A stretch of DNA of 64,000 nt, taken from contig JACKHW010000003.1 of NCBI GenBank assembly GCA_020638795.1, positions 372,001-436,000 on the forward strand, read 5' to 3'. Under the pieces are notes generated by a model. That model worked only from the letters and a program-made list of their open reading frames with translations, had not been told where the DNA came from and did no database searches. Made by a program: the position numbers and the translations under genes. Below, one piece after another: positions 43,333 to 52,291 of the stretch (positions are counted from its first letter, which is position 1; each line of letters starts with the position of its first letter). Source of the DNA: Planctomycetota bacterium (GTDB lineage: Bacteria > Planctomycetota > UBA1135 > GCA-002748355).

Positions 43333-43881
43333 ATGCAAGCCAAGACGCTTCCCGAGATCCTCCCCCTCACCGAGAACCGCGCGACGTCGACGCTCGTCTG
43401 GACCGTCGGGTTCGCGATCCTGACCGCGGCCGGCGCGCAACTCGCACTGCCGACGATTCCGGTTCCGATGACACTACAGACGCCGTTCGTGCTCCTGGCC
43501 GGTGCACTCCTCGGCGCGCGCATCGGTGCCTGGTCACAGCTCACCTACCTGGCCGCCGGCACGATGCTGCCGGTCTTCGCGAACGGCGCCGGCGGCTTGC
43601 CGTACCTCGCCGCCACACCCACGATCGGCTACTTGCTCGGCTTTCCGGTCGCCGCACTCGTGACCGGGGCGCTCGTCGGCCGCGGTGGCTACTTGCGCAC
43701 CGTACTCGCCATGACGCTCGGCATGACCGCGCTCTTCACGTGTGGCATGCTAGGCCTCGTGTCGAAGGGCTTCACGTGGAGGGTCGCGTTCGAGGCCGGC
43801 TTCCTCGATCTGCAGCTCTTCGACGTCGTCAAGATCGCTTCGACCGCCTTCCTCGCGTCGCTCGTTCTTCGCACCCGCTGA
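43333..43881 (+). CDS. bioY: Biotin transporter BioY
   Basis: 182 residues with about six membrane helices, the size of BioY proteins. Family motifs are visible: 'LPTIPVPMTLQTPFVLLAGALLG' (in part, about 38-57), 'GAWSQLTYLAAG' and 'GGLPYLAATPTIGYLLGFP' (about 90-108). BioY takes up biotin as the S-component of an ECF transporter or alone. No bioM/bioN genes are adjacent. The next 640 bp are repeat sequence. Confidence 0.93.
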   Translation: MQAKTLPEILPLTENRATSTLVWTVGFAILTAAGAQLALPTIPVPMTLQTPFVLLAGALLGARIGAWSQLTYLAAGTMLPVFANGAGGLPYLAATPTIGYLLGFPVAALVTGALVGRGGYLRTVLAMTLGMTALFTCGMLGLVSKGFTWRVAFEAGFLDLQLFDVVKIASTAFLASLVLRTR

Positions 43882-44523
43882 ACGCGCGCATCGAGCCATT
43901 GCAGCGCGCATGGTCGATTTCTCGTTCGAGCTGCCCCTTCCCTCTGCTCGAGCTCCGAGAAGCGCGCGGGGCAGGCGGGAGGGACCGTCCTGGTGGTGGG
44001 TGCCTGTGCGCGGGCTCTGGTGCGTGGTGCAACATGGAGCGCGCAGCTGAACTGAGGACGGCGTTCTGTGGACGCTGGATCGAGGCGCGGTACGACTCTG
44101 GAACTCGATCGCGATTGTCGGACGTTCGATTTCTGATTCGGCAGATGTGCTGTTGCGGGTAGGCCGGCGTGCGGGGGGTGCGGACCGGTTACATCGCTGA
44201 CAGTTCAGACCGACTCCATGGGGAACACTGTCCGACTTCATTTCGGACGACCGGCAGGCGGCAGCGCTTCCACGACCTGGGATCCAGCGGGCAGGATCCG
44301 ATGCGCTCTTGGTTTCGAAGCGCCAACGCGTACGAAGCACGTCCTGGTGCGTCGCCAGGCTCGACTCAGGCCGAGAACGCTAGCCTGCAGCCACGCGCGC
44401 GAGGCCAGAAAGCCGCGTGACGCATCGTGCGCCCGCACGCTCTGCGTCGGGCGCCATCGCGTCGAAGCCTCGGTTGCCCGGTTCGGGGCGTCGCTGGGAT
44501 TCGACGTTGCTACCGCGGCGCGT
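43882..44523. other. 642 bp gene-free stretch with repeat copy IV and the tail of RAYT cassette B
   Basis: From 43928 to about 44242 the stretch repeats the IS-flank/core sequence found inverted at 24870-25170. From about 44250 to 44450 I see nothing recognisable. From 44451 it is the 3' flank of RAYT cassette B. No ORF here resembles a known protein. Confidence 0.7.
43928..44242 (+). repeat. IS-flank/core repeat, copy IV
   Basis: The segment matches 24870-25170 in inverted orientation. It begins GAGCTGCCCCTTCCCTC, carries GAGAAGCGCG and GGGAGGGACCGTCC, later TTCTGATTCGGCAGATGTGC, and ends in GGTTACATCGCTGACAG and CACTGTCCGACTTC. Here no transposase follows, so only the putative left end of the IS481-type element is left. 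Confidence 0.72.
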
Positions 44524-45213
44524 TCATGGCGACGACTTCGGCAGCTCGTAGATGCCGATGCGGCCGTGCCTCTTCCAACCGACGCGCAGGAGCCAGGTCC
44601 GTGGATCCTCGACCGGGACTTCGAAGTCGTCGACTCCGTTCACCTTGACCTTCTCGCGCCAACCCGAGAAACACCACCCCGACGCGAACCGGTCGAGCAC
44701 CCCGCGCACGTCCCGCCCGTGCTTCCAAGCGTTCTTGAGCACGTAGAGGATCGCGTTCCGGACGCGTCGCGGGCTATCGAGAATCGAAGCGTGGTAGCGA
44801 TCGCCGAAGACCTTTCCCTTGCGGCCCCAGTCTCCGTTGAGCGTCTGCGCCATGCGGATCGCGAGGGATTGCATGCCACGCGAGAGTGCGGTCGTGCTCT
44901 CCGCTTCGACGATCAGGTGCACGTGATTGGTCTGGATCGAGTAGTGCACGATGCGAAAGCCGCGGCGAGGCTTCATCGAGCAGAAGACCGCACGCAAGGA
45001 CTGTTCGGTGTGATTGTCCCGCAGCGACGGCAGGCCTGAGGCGATGCGCATCGTGACGTGAACAGGGAAGCGCTTCGCGAGTTTCGTGCGAGCCGCGTGG
45101 GAGACTCCCGCGCGTTCGCCCTTCGGTTTGCGACCAGCGCCGAGTCGCTTCCCGCCGCGACCCGGACCGAACAGCATTCCCTGCACGCCTCGCTTCTTCG
45201 TTCGAGATCTCAT
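44524..45213 (-). CDS. REP-associated tyrosine transposase (RAYT, Y1 HUH family), copy B
   Basis: 229 residues from the ATG at 45213 (MRSRTKKRG). The HUH motif HVH lies at about 97-99 (QTNHVHLIV) and the tyrosine of 'AILYVLKNA' at about 157. By eye it differs from copy A at 11 positions, most of them conservative or near the ends of motifs, and none removes a catalytic residue. It lies between bioY and the TonB-dependent receptor gene. Confidence 0.92.
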   Translation of the reverse strand: MRSRTKKRGVQGMLFGPGRGGKRLGAGRKPKGERAGVSHAARTKLAKRFPVHVTMRIASGLPSLRDNHTEQSLRAVFCSMKPRRGFRIVHYSIQTNHVHLIVEAESTTALSRGMQSLAIRMAQTLNGDWGRKGKVFGDRYHASILDSPRRVRNAILYVLKNAWKHGRDVRGVLDRFASGWCFSGWREKVKVNGVDDFEVPVEDPRTWLLRVGWKRHGRIGIYELPKSSP

Positions 45214-45304
45214 CCTGCGTTCCGAGCCACCACAGAGTGGAAGTGGCTACCGACGTGTCTTTTGATTCAGCACATGCGTTCGAATCATGCTACCTCACAG
45301 ATCT

Positions 45305-45586
45305 ATGAAAGCAACGATCGAATACGCGAAGTTGGATGCGCTTTTCGATCGTTGCATCGACAACTTTGGACGGCCCCTCCCACCTGCCCCGCGCCTCTCG
45401 TCGCTCTCGCGTCGGTCGGTCGCCTTTCTGGGCGACCGGCGCGAGGGCGACGAGAGCCGGCGGCAGGTCCGCCCCCGCGCGCTTCTCGGAGCTCGAGCCG
45501 AGGAAAGCTGCAGCACGGACGCCGCAGCTCGAGCGTTCAAGCAGATCCAATCACGAGCGCGCATGCTCGGGAGTCTGCCAAAGTAA
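45305..45586 (+). CDS. Possible small ORF divergent from RAYT B
   Basis: 93 residues starting MKATIEYAKLDALFDR with an ATG at 45305. The partner in cassette A (23113-22787) shares this start, 'NFGRPLPPAPRL', 'LLGARAE' and 'DAAARA..QIQSRA' in the same frame, although the hairpin region between them is out of register. No ribosome binding site stands out. Coding status is uncertain. Confidence 0.3.
   Translation: MKATIEYAKLDALFDRCIDNFGRPLPPAPRLSSLSRRSVAFLGDRREGDESRRQVRPRALLGARAEESCSTDAAARAFKQIQSRARMLGSLPK
45395..45456. repeat. Long hairpin of RAYT cassette B
   Basis: The left arm at 45395-45424 (CTCTCGTCGCTCTCGCGTCG, then GTCGGTCGCC) pairs with the right arm at 45431-45456 (GGCGACCGGCGCGAGGGCGA, then CGAGAG) with a 6-base loop TTTCTG. 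A few bulges are needed. As DNA or RNA it would be very stable. It interrupts the short core repeat, as in cassette A. Confidence 0.72.
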
Positions 45587-45595
45587 TGCTGGAAC

Positions 45596-47836
45596 TCAGA
45601 ACGTCGCGCTCAACGTGAACATCACGTTGGTGCCGGGCTCGTTGAGCCCGGAGTCGAAGATCCGGTAGTCGGTGTTCGTGATGTTCTCGACCGACAGGGC
45701 GAGGCTCAGTGCATCCGAGATCAAGTATCGCGTGCGCACGTTGTAGGTCACCCAACTCGGCGAGCCATCGGGCGGGATCCTCTCGGTGTTGCGGATCTCG
45801 GACGCGTTGTACTCGGACGGATCGACGTTGAGCGCGGCCCGCGCGAAGAACTCGGCCGTCAGACGCTGTGCACGTGGCTCGATCCAGCGTATTCCTATCT
45901 GACCACTCGGCGGCGGCAACTTTCGCGCACGGATGCGGCGCGCATCTGCTGGATCGATGCCGTCCATGATTCCGCTGACGAAGTCGCCGAACGCGTAAAT
46001 CTCGAACGCGTCGAGCGTCGTCCCGTCGATGGTCACGAAGTCGAGCGCCGTCGCGGCCTCGAACTCGAAGCCTGTCCAATACCCACTGTTGACGTTGGCC
46101 TTGGTGACTTCGGTGTTCCCATCGACGATACGACCGGTCGGCAACCGATCGATCAGATCCTTGCCTTGCCGCAAGAACCCCGTGACCGCAGCGCGCCGCA
46201 AACCGTCGTCGAACTTCGAACCGAGTTCGAACGTGAGGAAACGCTCGGGATCGAGCGTCGTCGATGGAATCTCGAGATCTCCCGAGAGCGCGACGTCGAG
46301 GCGGGTGAGGTCGGCGAGATTCGGCGTTCGAAACCCCTGATGGACGTTGCCGAAGAACCGCAGACTCTCCGTCGCGTCGTATCGCAAGGACGCCGACCCC
46401 ACGAGGGACCGCCACGAGCGATGCACGGGCGTCCAACCGTTGGTTCCATCGGGATCGACCTGGTCGGCGTCGGCCTCGGTGTACTCGCCGCGACCGCCGA
46501 CGATCAAATGCCATCGCTCTCCGAGATCCTGCTCGAGTTGCGCGTAGATACCGACCCGATCGTACGCCGCATCATCGGCGACCGCGCCACGGAGCTGTGT
46601 CGAGCGGAGCGAACCATCGGGATTGAATTCCCGGTACGAGCTCTCGATGCCCTCGAACCACCCCTCGACGCCGAAGCTGAGCGTGGATCCCTCTGCGAGG
46701 TCGAGAGCGAAGCGCGCCTGAACGCCGAGTTGATCGACTTCCGCCTCCGTGATGCGGCGCCTCGAGTTGCTGCGAACGCGATTCTCGCTCTCTTCGAACC
46801 GCTGCCCACTCACCGTGAACTCTGCTCGTAGCACGTCGGAGAACCGCGTCTCGCCACGCACGTAGAGCATGTCCCGCTGCTGATCGATGTCGCGGAGGAA
46901 GTCGCTACCGACCGTGGTACCCCTCCACGATTTGGCGAACACCGTCGAATGCGTGCGCGGGCCGCCTTCGGGATTCACGTGCTGGAAGCCGACGGTCAGT
47001 CGCCAGTCGTCGAGGTCCCACGCGACTTTCGCATCGATGTCGAAGTCGTGATACCCGGTGTACGGCAGCTCACCGAGCGATGATCCCGCAACGAGGTGTC
47101 CGTAGTCGCGATACGTCACACCCGCGTGCCAACCGAGACGGCCAGCACGGCCGCGAGACTCGGCACGTTCGGAGAAGGAGTTTTCCGCCGATGCCATGCG
47201 AACCACGAGTCCCGTGAGCGTGCGCACGCGGTCATCACCGTCGACGTAGTCCAAGGGGCCACGAGCAAAGACCTGTCCCGTGCCGCTGATCGCGTCGCTT
47301 CCGTAGAGCAACGAACCCGGGCCGCGCACGAGTTCGATCCGATCGATCGCCCACGGATCGACGGTGTTCCAGTACTCGACGTTGCCGCTTCGCCAGATCG
47401 ACGTGTTGATACGGATCCCATCGACGAGCAGGAGCGTGTAGTAGCCGGTCATGCCGCGGATCTTCGGGGAGCCCTGCGCGTGCCCCGTCCGCTGCACGGA
47501 GATCCCCGGAGCCTCTCTCAGCGCCTCGGGAAGCGTGCGCACTTGCCGAAGTTCGCGGAGATTCTCCGCGTCGTAGGTCGTCGTGCCGCGCGGCACGTCG
47601 AGCGGATTGAGCGGCGACCGCGTCGCGGTGATCACGGTGCGATCACGCGTGCTCGATGTTTGCCTCTCGGTTTGGTTCTCGTCGCGGCTCGTCGAACGCG
47701 CAGCTTCATTCTCCAATGCGTCCTTTCTCGGATCCCCCTGGCCAAGCACATCAGCGGCCCCACAGAGCACGGCGCCCCATGCGAGGAGTCCAGCGACGGG
47801 GAGGGAGCGCGTACGAGAGGTCGTCAGATAGGTCAT
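45596..47836 (-). CDS. TonB-dependent outer-membrane receptor
   Basis: 746 residues from the ATG at 47836. A signal peptide (to about 33, ending VLGQ) is followed by a TonB-box-like 'DRTVITATRSP' (about 65-75) and a plug domain (about 80-200) with 'LPEALREAPGISVQ', 'KIRGMTGYYTLLLVDGIRI' and 'IERIELVRGPGSLLYGS'-like text. The rest is a beta-barrel ending in phenylalanine (SATF). It imports an iron complex, cobalamin or similar compound with TonB energy. The ligand cannot be told. Cassette B lies just downstream. Confidence 0.92.
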   Translation of the reverse strand: MTYLTTSRTRSLPVAGLLAWGAVLCGAADVLGQGDPRKDALENEAARSTSRDENQTERQTSSTRDRTVITATRSPLNPLDVPRGTTTYDAENLRELRQVRTLPEALREAPGISVQRTGHAQGSPKIRGMTGYYTLLLVDGIRINTSIWRSGNVEYWNTVDPWAIDRIELVRGPGSLLYGSDAISGTGQVFARGPLDYVDGDDRVRTLTGLVVRMASAENSFSERAESRGRAGRLGWHAGVTYRDYGHLVAGSSLGELPYTGYHDFDIDAKVAWDLDDWRLTVGFQHVNPEGGPRTHSTVFAKSWRGTTVGSDFLRDIDQQRDMLYVRGETRFSDVLRAEFTVSGQRFEESENRVRSNSRRRITEAEVDQLGVQARFALDLAEGSTLSFGVEGWFEGIESSYREFNPDGSLRSTQLRGAVADDAAYDRVGIYAQLEQDLGERWHLIVGGRGEYTEADADQVDPDGTNGWTPVHRSWRSLVGSASLRYDATESLRFFGNVHQGFRTPNLADLTRLDVALSGDLEIPSTTLDPERFLTFELGSKFDDGLRRAAVTGFLRQGKDLIDRLPTGRIVDGNTEVTKANVNSGYWTGFEFEAATALDFVTIDGTTLDAFEIYAFGDFVSGIMDGIDPADARRIRARKLPPPSGQIGIRWIEPRAQRLTAEFFARAALNVDPSEYNASEIRNTERIPPDGSPSWVTYNVRTRYLISDALSLALSVENITNTDYRIFDSGLNEPGTNVMFTLSATF

Positions 47837-47959
47837 GTCGGCGATCGCGAACGTCGCGACTACGCTAGGGTTCAGTCGCGCGTGATGCCAGGCATCGCCC
47901 ACATCCTCGACACCGTGCAGACGCGCGCGGGGAGTCGGCTACCTGCGCTTCTAGATCGA

Positions 47960-49780
47960 TCAGCGCAGCGAATCGACGAACTTGCGCATCGTACGCGCCG
48001 TGCGCTCGAACAAGCGATGCACGATCGGATCGTCGTCGCGGCGCGCGACGAGTCCTTCTTCGCCTTGCGCGAAGAGCGCGATCCGCTGCCAGACGCGATC
48101 CTTCCCGTCCTGCGATTGCAAGATCTCGATCGTCGCGAACGGGACGAGTCCGGCGAGCCACGCATTCGCGTCTCCCGACACGACCTCCTTGGACTTGAGC
48201 TCGCGGAGCGGTTCGTAGATCGACTCTTCGAAGTTCTCGTCGAGCTCGATCGGCCCGTCGCTACGACGTCCCCAACCCTTGTCGCCCGGCGCGAAGACGA
48301 TGCGTTTGTCGCCGACACGTACCGCGATCCCGGTCACGGGCTTCATGCTCGGACCGAATCGGAACGCGACGGGTTCGACGTAGTGCCACCAAGGTCGATC
48401 GAGTTGCTCGAGTTCTGCTGCGTCGACGATCCACACGAGATCTTCCGGGGATCCCTCCGCCTTGCGCTGCGCGTAGATCTTGCCGTCGTCGCCGACCCCG
48501 AACCGCACTTCGAACGCGCCGAGCGCCGGTTGCGCGAGCGGCGGCTCGAGCCGCACGCGATAGCGTGGCACGGCGAGTGCCTTCTGAGCTGCGGCATCGC
48601 TCGACGCGATCATCGTGACGAGCTTGGTGCGCTCGAGTGCGACGATCAGCGCGTTGACCGCTCGCGGATCCGCCGCACCGGCCTTCGGACTCACGATCCC
48701 GAATGGCTCGTCCGCCGTGCGTCCGAGCACGAGTGCAGGTGAGGATGCATCTCCCGTCTGCGCAACCTCGATCGTGATGCGTGACGCCGACGAAGGTCCA
48801 TAGGTCCAAACCTGTGTGGAGATCAGGTCGTCGATCGACTCGGTGACGAAGCGTTCGAAGTGCATTGCATCGACGATCATCCGCGACGGGCGTTCGTCGC
48901 CGGTCGCGGGATACCGCTTGATCGCATCCACCGATCCCTCGACCGGGCTCGTCAGCAAGACCTCTTCGCGGCCGTGATCGCCATCGACGATGATCGTCAT
49001 CCATGGCTTCGGTGCCGGTGCGGCCTGTCCGCCTTTGGGCAAGAATCGCTTGGCGCGCGCCGAGAGCACCGAGGCCAAGATCCCGGTCAATCGTGCGGGG
49101 TCCGCGGGCAGCGGCTCCGCGTCCGTCTGCAGCGAGCGCACGGTGAACGCGTTGTTCGTCCCGCGCTCCACGATGAGACCCGTACTCGCGCCATCGTCAC
49201 CTCGCCGTCGCAGCTCGAGCCGTCGTAATCCGATTCCCGACGTCAAGAACAGCATCGAGTTGATCCACTCATCACGGTTCGCGTCTACCGATTCTTCGAT
49301 CCCCGACGGGATGCGAACGACCTCGCCATCGACGCGGGCGAACCGAAACCCGACCGGGAAGCACTCGGCACCGAACTCGATCACGACTTCCTTGTCCCGA
49401 GCACCGAGCACGAGGCGACCGATCGGATCGTCGAGCCCCGCGTCGGTGATGTCCTTGGGCGTCGGCTTGCGATCCGGCCATCCGATCATTCGTTCGGCAT
49501 GCCCAAGCTGGCCGAGCAGCATGTCCATGCGGCTCTGAGACGCTTCGTCCTCGACCGGGTCGGTCAGGCGCCAACCCCGCTCGGAGCGCACGAACGCATA
49601 GGCCTTGCTTCCGTCCTTGTTCGCCATCCGAATTCGATCGGGCTCCCCTCCGAGAAGCGCGAGGAGCGTACCCGGCTCGAAGTCGTCCTTCTTGGTCGGC
49701 TCTTGGTCCGAGACGTACCAGGCGAGTCCACCGAGCACGAGCACGAGCACGGCGAGAGCGAACAGTGTCGACTTGTTCAT
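47960..49780 (-). CDS. DUF4340 membrane-anchored protein
   Basis: 606 residues from the ATG at 49780, which overlaps the stop of the GldG-like gene (ATGA). One N-terminal helix (about 5-23) anchors a large external domain. The DUF4340 pattern is seen in 'YAFVRSERGWRLTDPVEDEA' and 'LGLDDP'-like 'AGLDDPIGRLVLG', and is repeated further on ('PFGIVSPKAG', 'WWHYVEPVAFRFG'). In many bacteria DUF4340 genes end GldA-GldF-GldG type ABC operons, as here. Function unknown; probably part of the same envelope machine. Confidence 0.85.
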   Translation of the reverse strand: MNKSTLFALAVLVLVLGGLAWYVSDQEPTKKDDFEPGTLLALLGGEPDRIRMANKDGSKAYAFVRSERGWRLTDPVEDEASQSRMDMLLGQLGHAERMIGWPDRKPTPKDITDAGLDDPIGRLVLGARDKEVVIEFGAECFPVGFRFARVDGEVVRIPSGIEESVDANRDEWINSMLFLTSGIGLRRLELRRRGDDGASTGLIVERGTNNAFTVRSLQTDAEPLPADPARLTGILASVLSARAKRFLPKGGQAAPAPKPWMTIIVDGDHGREEVLLTSPVEGSVDAIKRYPATGDERPSRMIVDAMHFERFVTESIDDLISTQVWTYGPSSASRITIEVAQTGDASSPALVLGRTADEPFGIVSPKAGAADPRAVNALIVALERTKLVTMIASSDAAAQKALAVPRYRVRLEPPLAQPALGAFEVRFGVGDDGKIYAQRKAEGSPEDLVWIVDAAELEQLDRPWWHYVEPVAFRFGPSMKPVTGIAVRVGDKRIVFAPGDKGWGRRSDGPIELDENFEESIYEPLRELKSKEVVSGDANAWLAGLVPFATIEILQSQDGKDRVWQRIALFAQGEEGLVARRDDDPIVHRLFERTARTMRKFVDSLR

Positions 49781-51447
49781 GCGCGGCGTCTCCAGAAGAG
49801 GATGCAACAGGCGAGGACCAAGAAGGCGATCGGGAGCGCCTTCACGAGCCAGAAGTCCGCGCGCTCGAGCTGCGGTAGCGGAACGTCCATCGTGCTCGCG
49901 CGATAGGCGGTCGGCGAGACGCCGACTTTCGCATCCTGGCGCACGAGCCAATCGGCGAGCAGCATGCCGAGGCGTTCGTTGTGCGTGAAGACACTCTCGG
50001 CGCCACCGTACCTCGCGAGGAACGCATCCCCGCCGTTGCGCAACGCGAGTCCGCCGAGCACGACGAGACGTCCGGGCGCCCCGTTGCCGGCGGTGTCGCC
50101 CGGATCGTCGTTCGCGCGCGGAAACTCGACCGCGATGCCGCAATGCCGTGTCGCGAGGGATTCCTTGTCCGGCAGCGCGAGGCTCGGCATTGCATCGCCA
50201 CGCGGGAGATCGCGCTCGAACGACATCGGATTCGTCGACAAGAAATACTGCGCGCGCACATCGTTCGCTGCACCCGAGATCTCGATCGCTCGAGCGCGAT
50301 GCAGGACCACCGAGAGATCGAGTTCGCGCAAGCGCGCACTGACTGGGTGCTTCGCACTGAGTCCGGTGCCTTGGATCACGATGCGTGCACACTCGGGTGT
50401 CCCGAAGCGGTAGTTCTTCGCGTCGACCGGATCGGGCACGCCATTCCAGAGCCACTTGTCGCTGATGCTCACGCCATACGGTTCGAGCAAGTTGCGATGG
50501 TTCGGGATCGTCGAGTCGGGCAGCACGGTCGACGGAAGCGGCAACGTGAGGAGCACGCGTCCCCCACGTCGCAAGTACGAGTCGATCGCCCCCGAGTCCT
50601 TGCGCGAAATGCCGATCTCGGGCCCCGGAATCACGAGCAGACTGCAATCCGCCGGCACTTGCGCCGCGGTGTCGAACGTCAGGCGCCGATTGGTGAAGCC
50701 CCTTGAACGGAGCGCACGCGCGAACCCAGTCACGCCCGAACCCGATACGTCCTGGAGTTCGGCTTCTAGATGCCCGGACAACCAGTACGCGATCAGTCCT
50801 TCTTCGCGAAGCAAGCCACTGATCGCGCTTGCGAGCACGCTCTCACCGCGATACGCGCGCAAGACTGGTTGAGTGAGTTGCGCGGGTCCACTGCCCTGGC
50901 TCGGCTGAGGGAACTCGATGTCCGCCAGATCCTCGAGGAGCCCGACCCCGCGGGTTCGATCACCGATCTGCAGACGCACGGAGTTGAGGATCGTGCCGTC
51001 GAGACTCTCGGCCTTCGCACGACCTCCGAAATCCGCGCCATAGACGTCCTCGTGCACGACATCGACCGCGTCACCGCCGAGATAGGACAGCCGCCGCAAC
51101 AGGTCGCGCGTGAGCTCGACACAGCGGCTCTGGATCGCAGCGAGCGGATGCAGACGCGCATCCGGGCTTCTCGAGAACTCCTGTGGTGACCGGAAGTAGG
51201 TCGTGATCCGGAGTTTCTTCTTCGCGATCCGCACCTCGTCGACGAGTGCTCTGGTGTCGTCACTGATCGTGAACCGCGCGGTTCGCGTCGCATCGATACT
51301 CGTGCGGAACTGCGCGCGCGTCGCGATCCAGTTGACGAGAACGAAGACGACGATCGCGAGCACGATCGTGATGGCGACACCGATCGCGATGCCGGCTCGA
51401 CGCCCCGCACCGAATCCACCACGTGCATTGTCCGCCTGATTGCTCAT
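49777..51447 (-). CDS. GldG-like ABC transporter auxiliary protein
   Basis: 556 residues with one N-terminal helix (about 20-42), a large external domain and a C-terminal helix (about 533-552, followed by WRRRA). The external part has 'LRITTYFRSPQEF', 'DVVHEDVYG', 'AIAYWLSGH'-like 'LIAYWLSGHLEAEL' and 'SLLVIPGPEIGIS', as in the ABC_transp_aux/GldG family. It lies 4 bp after the permease gene. In Bacteroidota GldG works with GldA and GldF in gliding; here a more general envelope role is likely. Confidence 0.85.
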   Translation of the reverse strand: MSNQADNARGGFGAGRRAGIAIGVAITIVLAIVVFVLVNWIATRAQFRTSIDATRTARFTISDDTRALVDEVRIAKKKLRITTYFRSPQEFSRSPDARLHPLAAIQSRCVELTRDLLRRLSYLGGDAVDVVHEDVYGADFGGRAKAESLDGTILNSVRLQIGDRTRGVGLLEDLADIEFPQPSQGSGPAQLTQPVLRAYRGESVLASAISGLLREEGLIAYWLSGHLEAELQDVSGSGVTGFARALRSRGFTNRRLTFDTAAQVPADCSLLVIPGPEIGISRKDSGAIDSYLRRGGRVLLTLPLPSTVLPDSTIPNHRNLLEPYGVSISDKWLWNGVPDPVDAKNYRFGTPECARIVIQGTGLSAKHPVSARLRELDLSVVLHRARAIEISGAANDVRAQYFLSTNPMSFERDLPRGDAMPSLALPDKESLATRHCGIAVEFPRANDDPGDTAGNGAPGRLVVLGGLALRNGGDAFLARYGGAESVFTHNERLGMLLADWLVRQDAKVGVSPTAYRASTMDVPLPQLERADFWLVKALPIAFLVLACCILFWRRRA

Positions 51448-51451
51448 CGCC

Positions 51452-52291
51452 TCACCGCCACTTCCGTGACTCGACCACGCGGACCGTCAAGAACAGGAAG
51501 AGCGCGGTCGCCGACACGTAGAAAACGACGTGCCCGGTATCGACGAGCCCACGGAAGAACCAGTACTGCCAGTGCGCGACCACGTTGGCCTGTTCGAGGA
51601 ACATGCGCCCGAAGCCGGAGTCGATCGTCGCCGCACCGCGACCCGCGAGCATGCCCGGCACCGACAGGAGTCCGACGGCGAAGAGGATCGACGACAACGA
51701 CGCCAAGAGCTGATTGTCCGTGAGCGAACTCGTGAAGACGCCGACAGCGAGCAACATCGAACCGACGAGTAGGAGCCCGAGGTAGCTCGTCGCGATCTGT
51801 CCGATCGGGAACGACACGTCGAGCGTCGCTTGCAGCCACAGCAGGATCGCGAAACTCGGACCCCATAGCGCGACGTAGAAGAGCCAGGTCGCGAACCACT
51901 TCGAGAACACGACCTCCCAATCCCGCACTGGCGCGGTCATGAGGAGCTCGAGGCTGCCGCTGCGCTTCTCCTCGGCGAGCGTGCGCATCGTCAGGATCGG
52001 CGGCACCATCACGACCATCCACTGCGTCGAAGCCGTCAGCAGGTAGTAGGTCGGAAAGCTGTCGACGTCACCCGCACGCGCGAAGCGCTGCAACAGGTCC
52101 GAGACTTCGAAGCCGCGGAAGAGATACAGGAGCGCGAAGAGGATCCACGAGACCGGGCTCACGAGGAGCGACCAGAACTCTTTCGAGATCAACGCGAAGA
52201 CGCGGGAGCCGCGCGTGCCCGGCATCGGCGCCGTCGTGCGCTCGGTCTCCTGCGCATGCACGAACTCGCCAGAGGAAGCGTCGCCCGTCAT
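51452..52291 (-). CDS. ABC-2 type permease (GldF-like)
   Basis: 279 residues with about six membrane helices. 'ISKEFWSLLVSPVSWILFAL' (about 35-54) and 'LAEEKRSGSLELLMTAPVRD' (about 104-123) are the hallmarks of ABC-2 permeases of the NosY/GldF type. It overlaps the ATPase gene by 4 bp (ATGA) and should form the membrane channel with it. Confidence 0.9.
   Translation of the reverse strand: MTGDASSGEFVHAQETERTTAPMPGTRGSRVFALISKEFWSLLVSPVSWILFALLYLFRGFEVSDLLQRFARAGDVDSFPTYYLLTASTQWMVVMVPPILTMRTLAEEKRSGSLELLMTAPVRDWEVVFSKWFATWLFYVALWGPSFAILLWLQATLDVSFPIGQIATSYLGLLLVGSMLLAVGVFTSSLTDNQLLASLSSILFAVGLLSVPGMLAGRGAATIDSGFGRMFLEQANVVAHWQYWFFRGLVDTGHVVFYVSATALFLFLTVRVVESRKWR

Larger units (their letters stand above)
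44451..45555 (-). mobile_element. RAYT cassette B
   Basis: This is the inverted counterpart of 22821-23978. It has the same order: core repeat with inserted hairpin, divergent small ORF, RAYT gene and about 75 bp of 3' flank. Small indels and substitutions in the non-coding parts show the copies have been separate for some time, yet both transposases remain intact. Confidence 0.75.
45214..45595. other. 382 bp spacer: 5' part of RAYT cassette B
   Basis: The spacer holds the upstream part of cassette B up to 45555, including the hairpin and the tentative small ORF on the plus strand. The remaining 40 bp to the receptor stop show nothing. Confidence 0.7.

Noticed and set aside
40645..43440. Minus-strand ORF of 931 codons
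   Set aside because: It overlaps the RND gene in another frame and crosses the tonB-like gene; the product is a low-complexity Arg/Ala/Ser string, while the RND frame has membrane helices.
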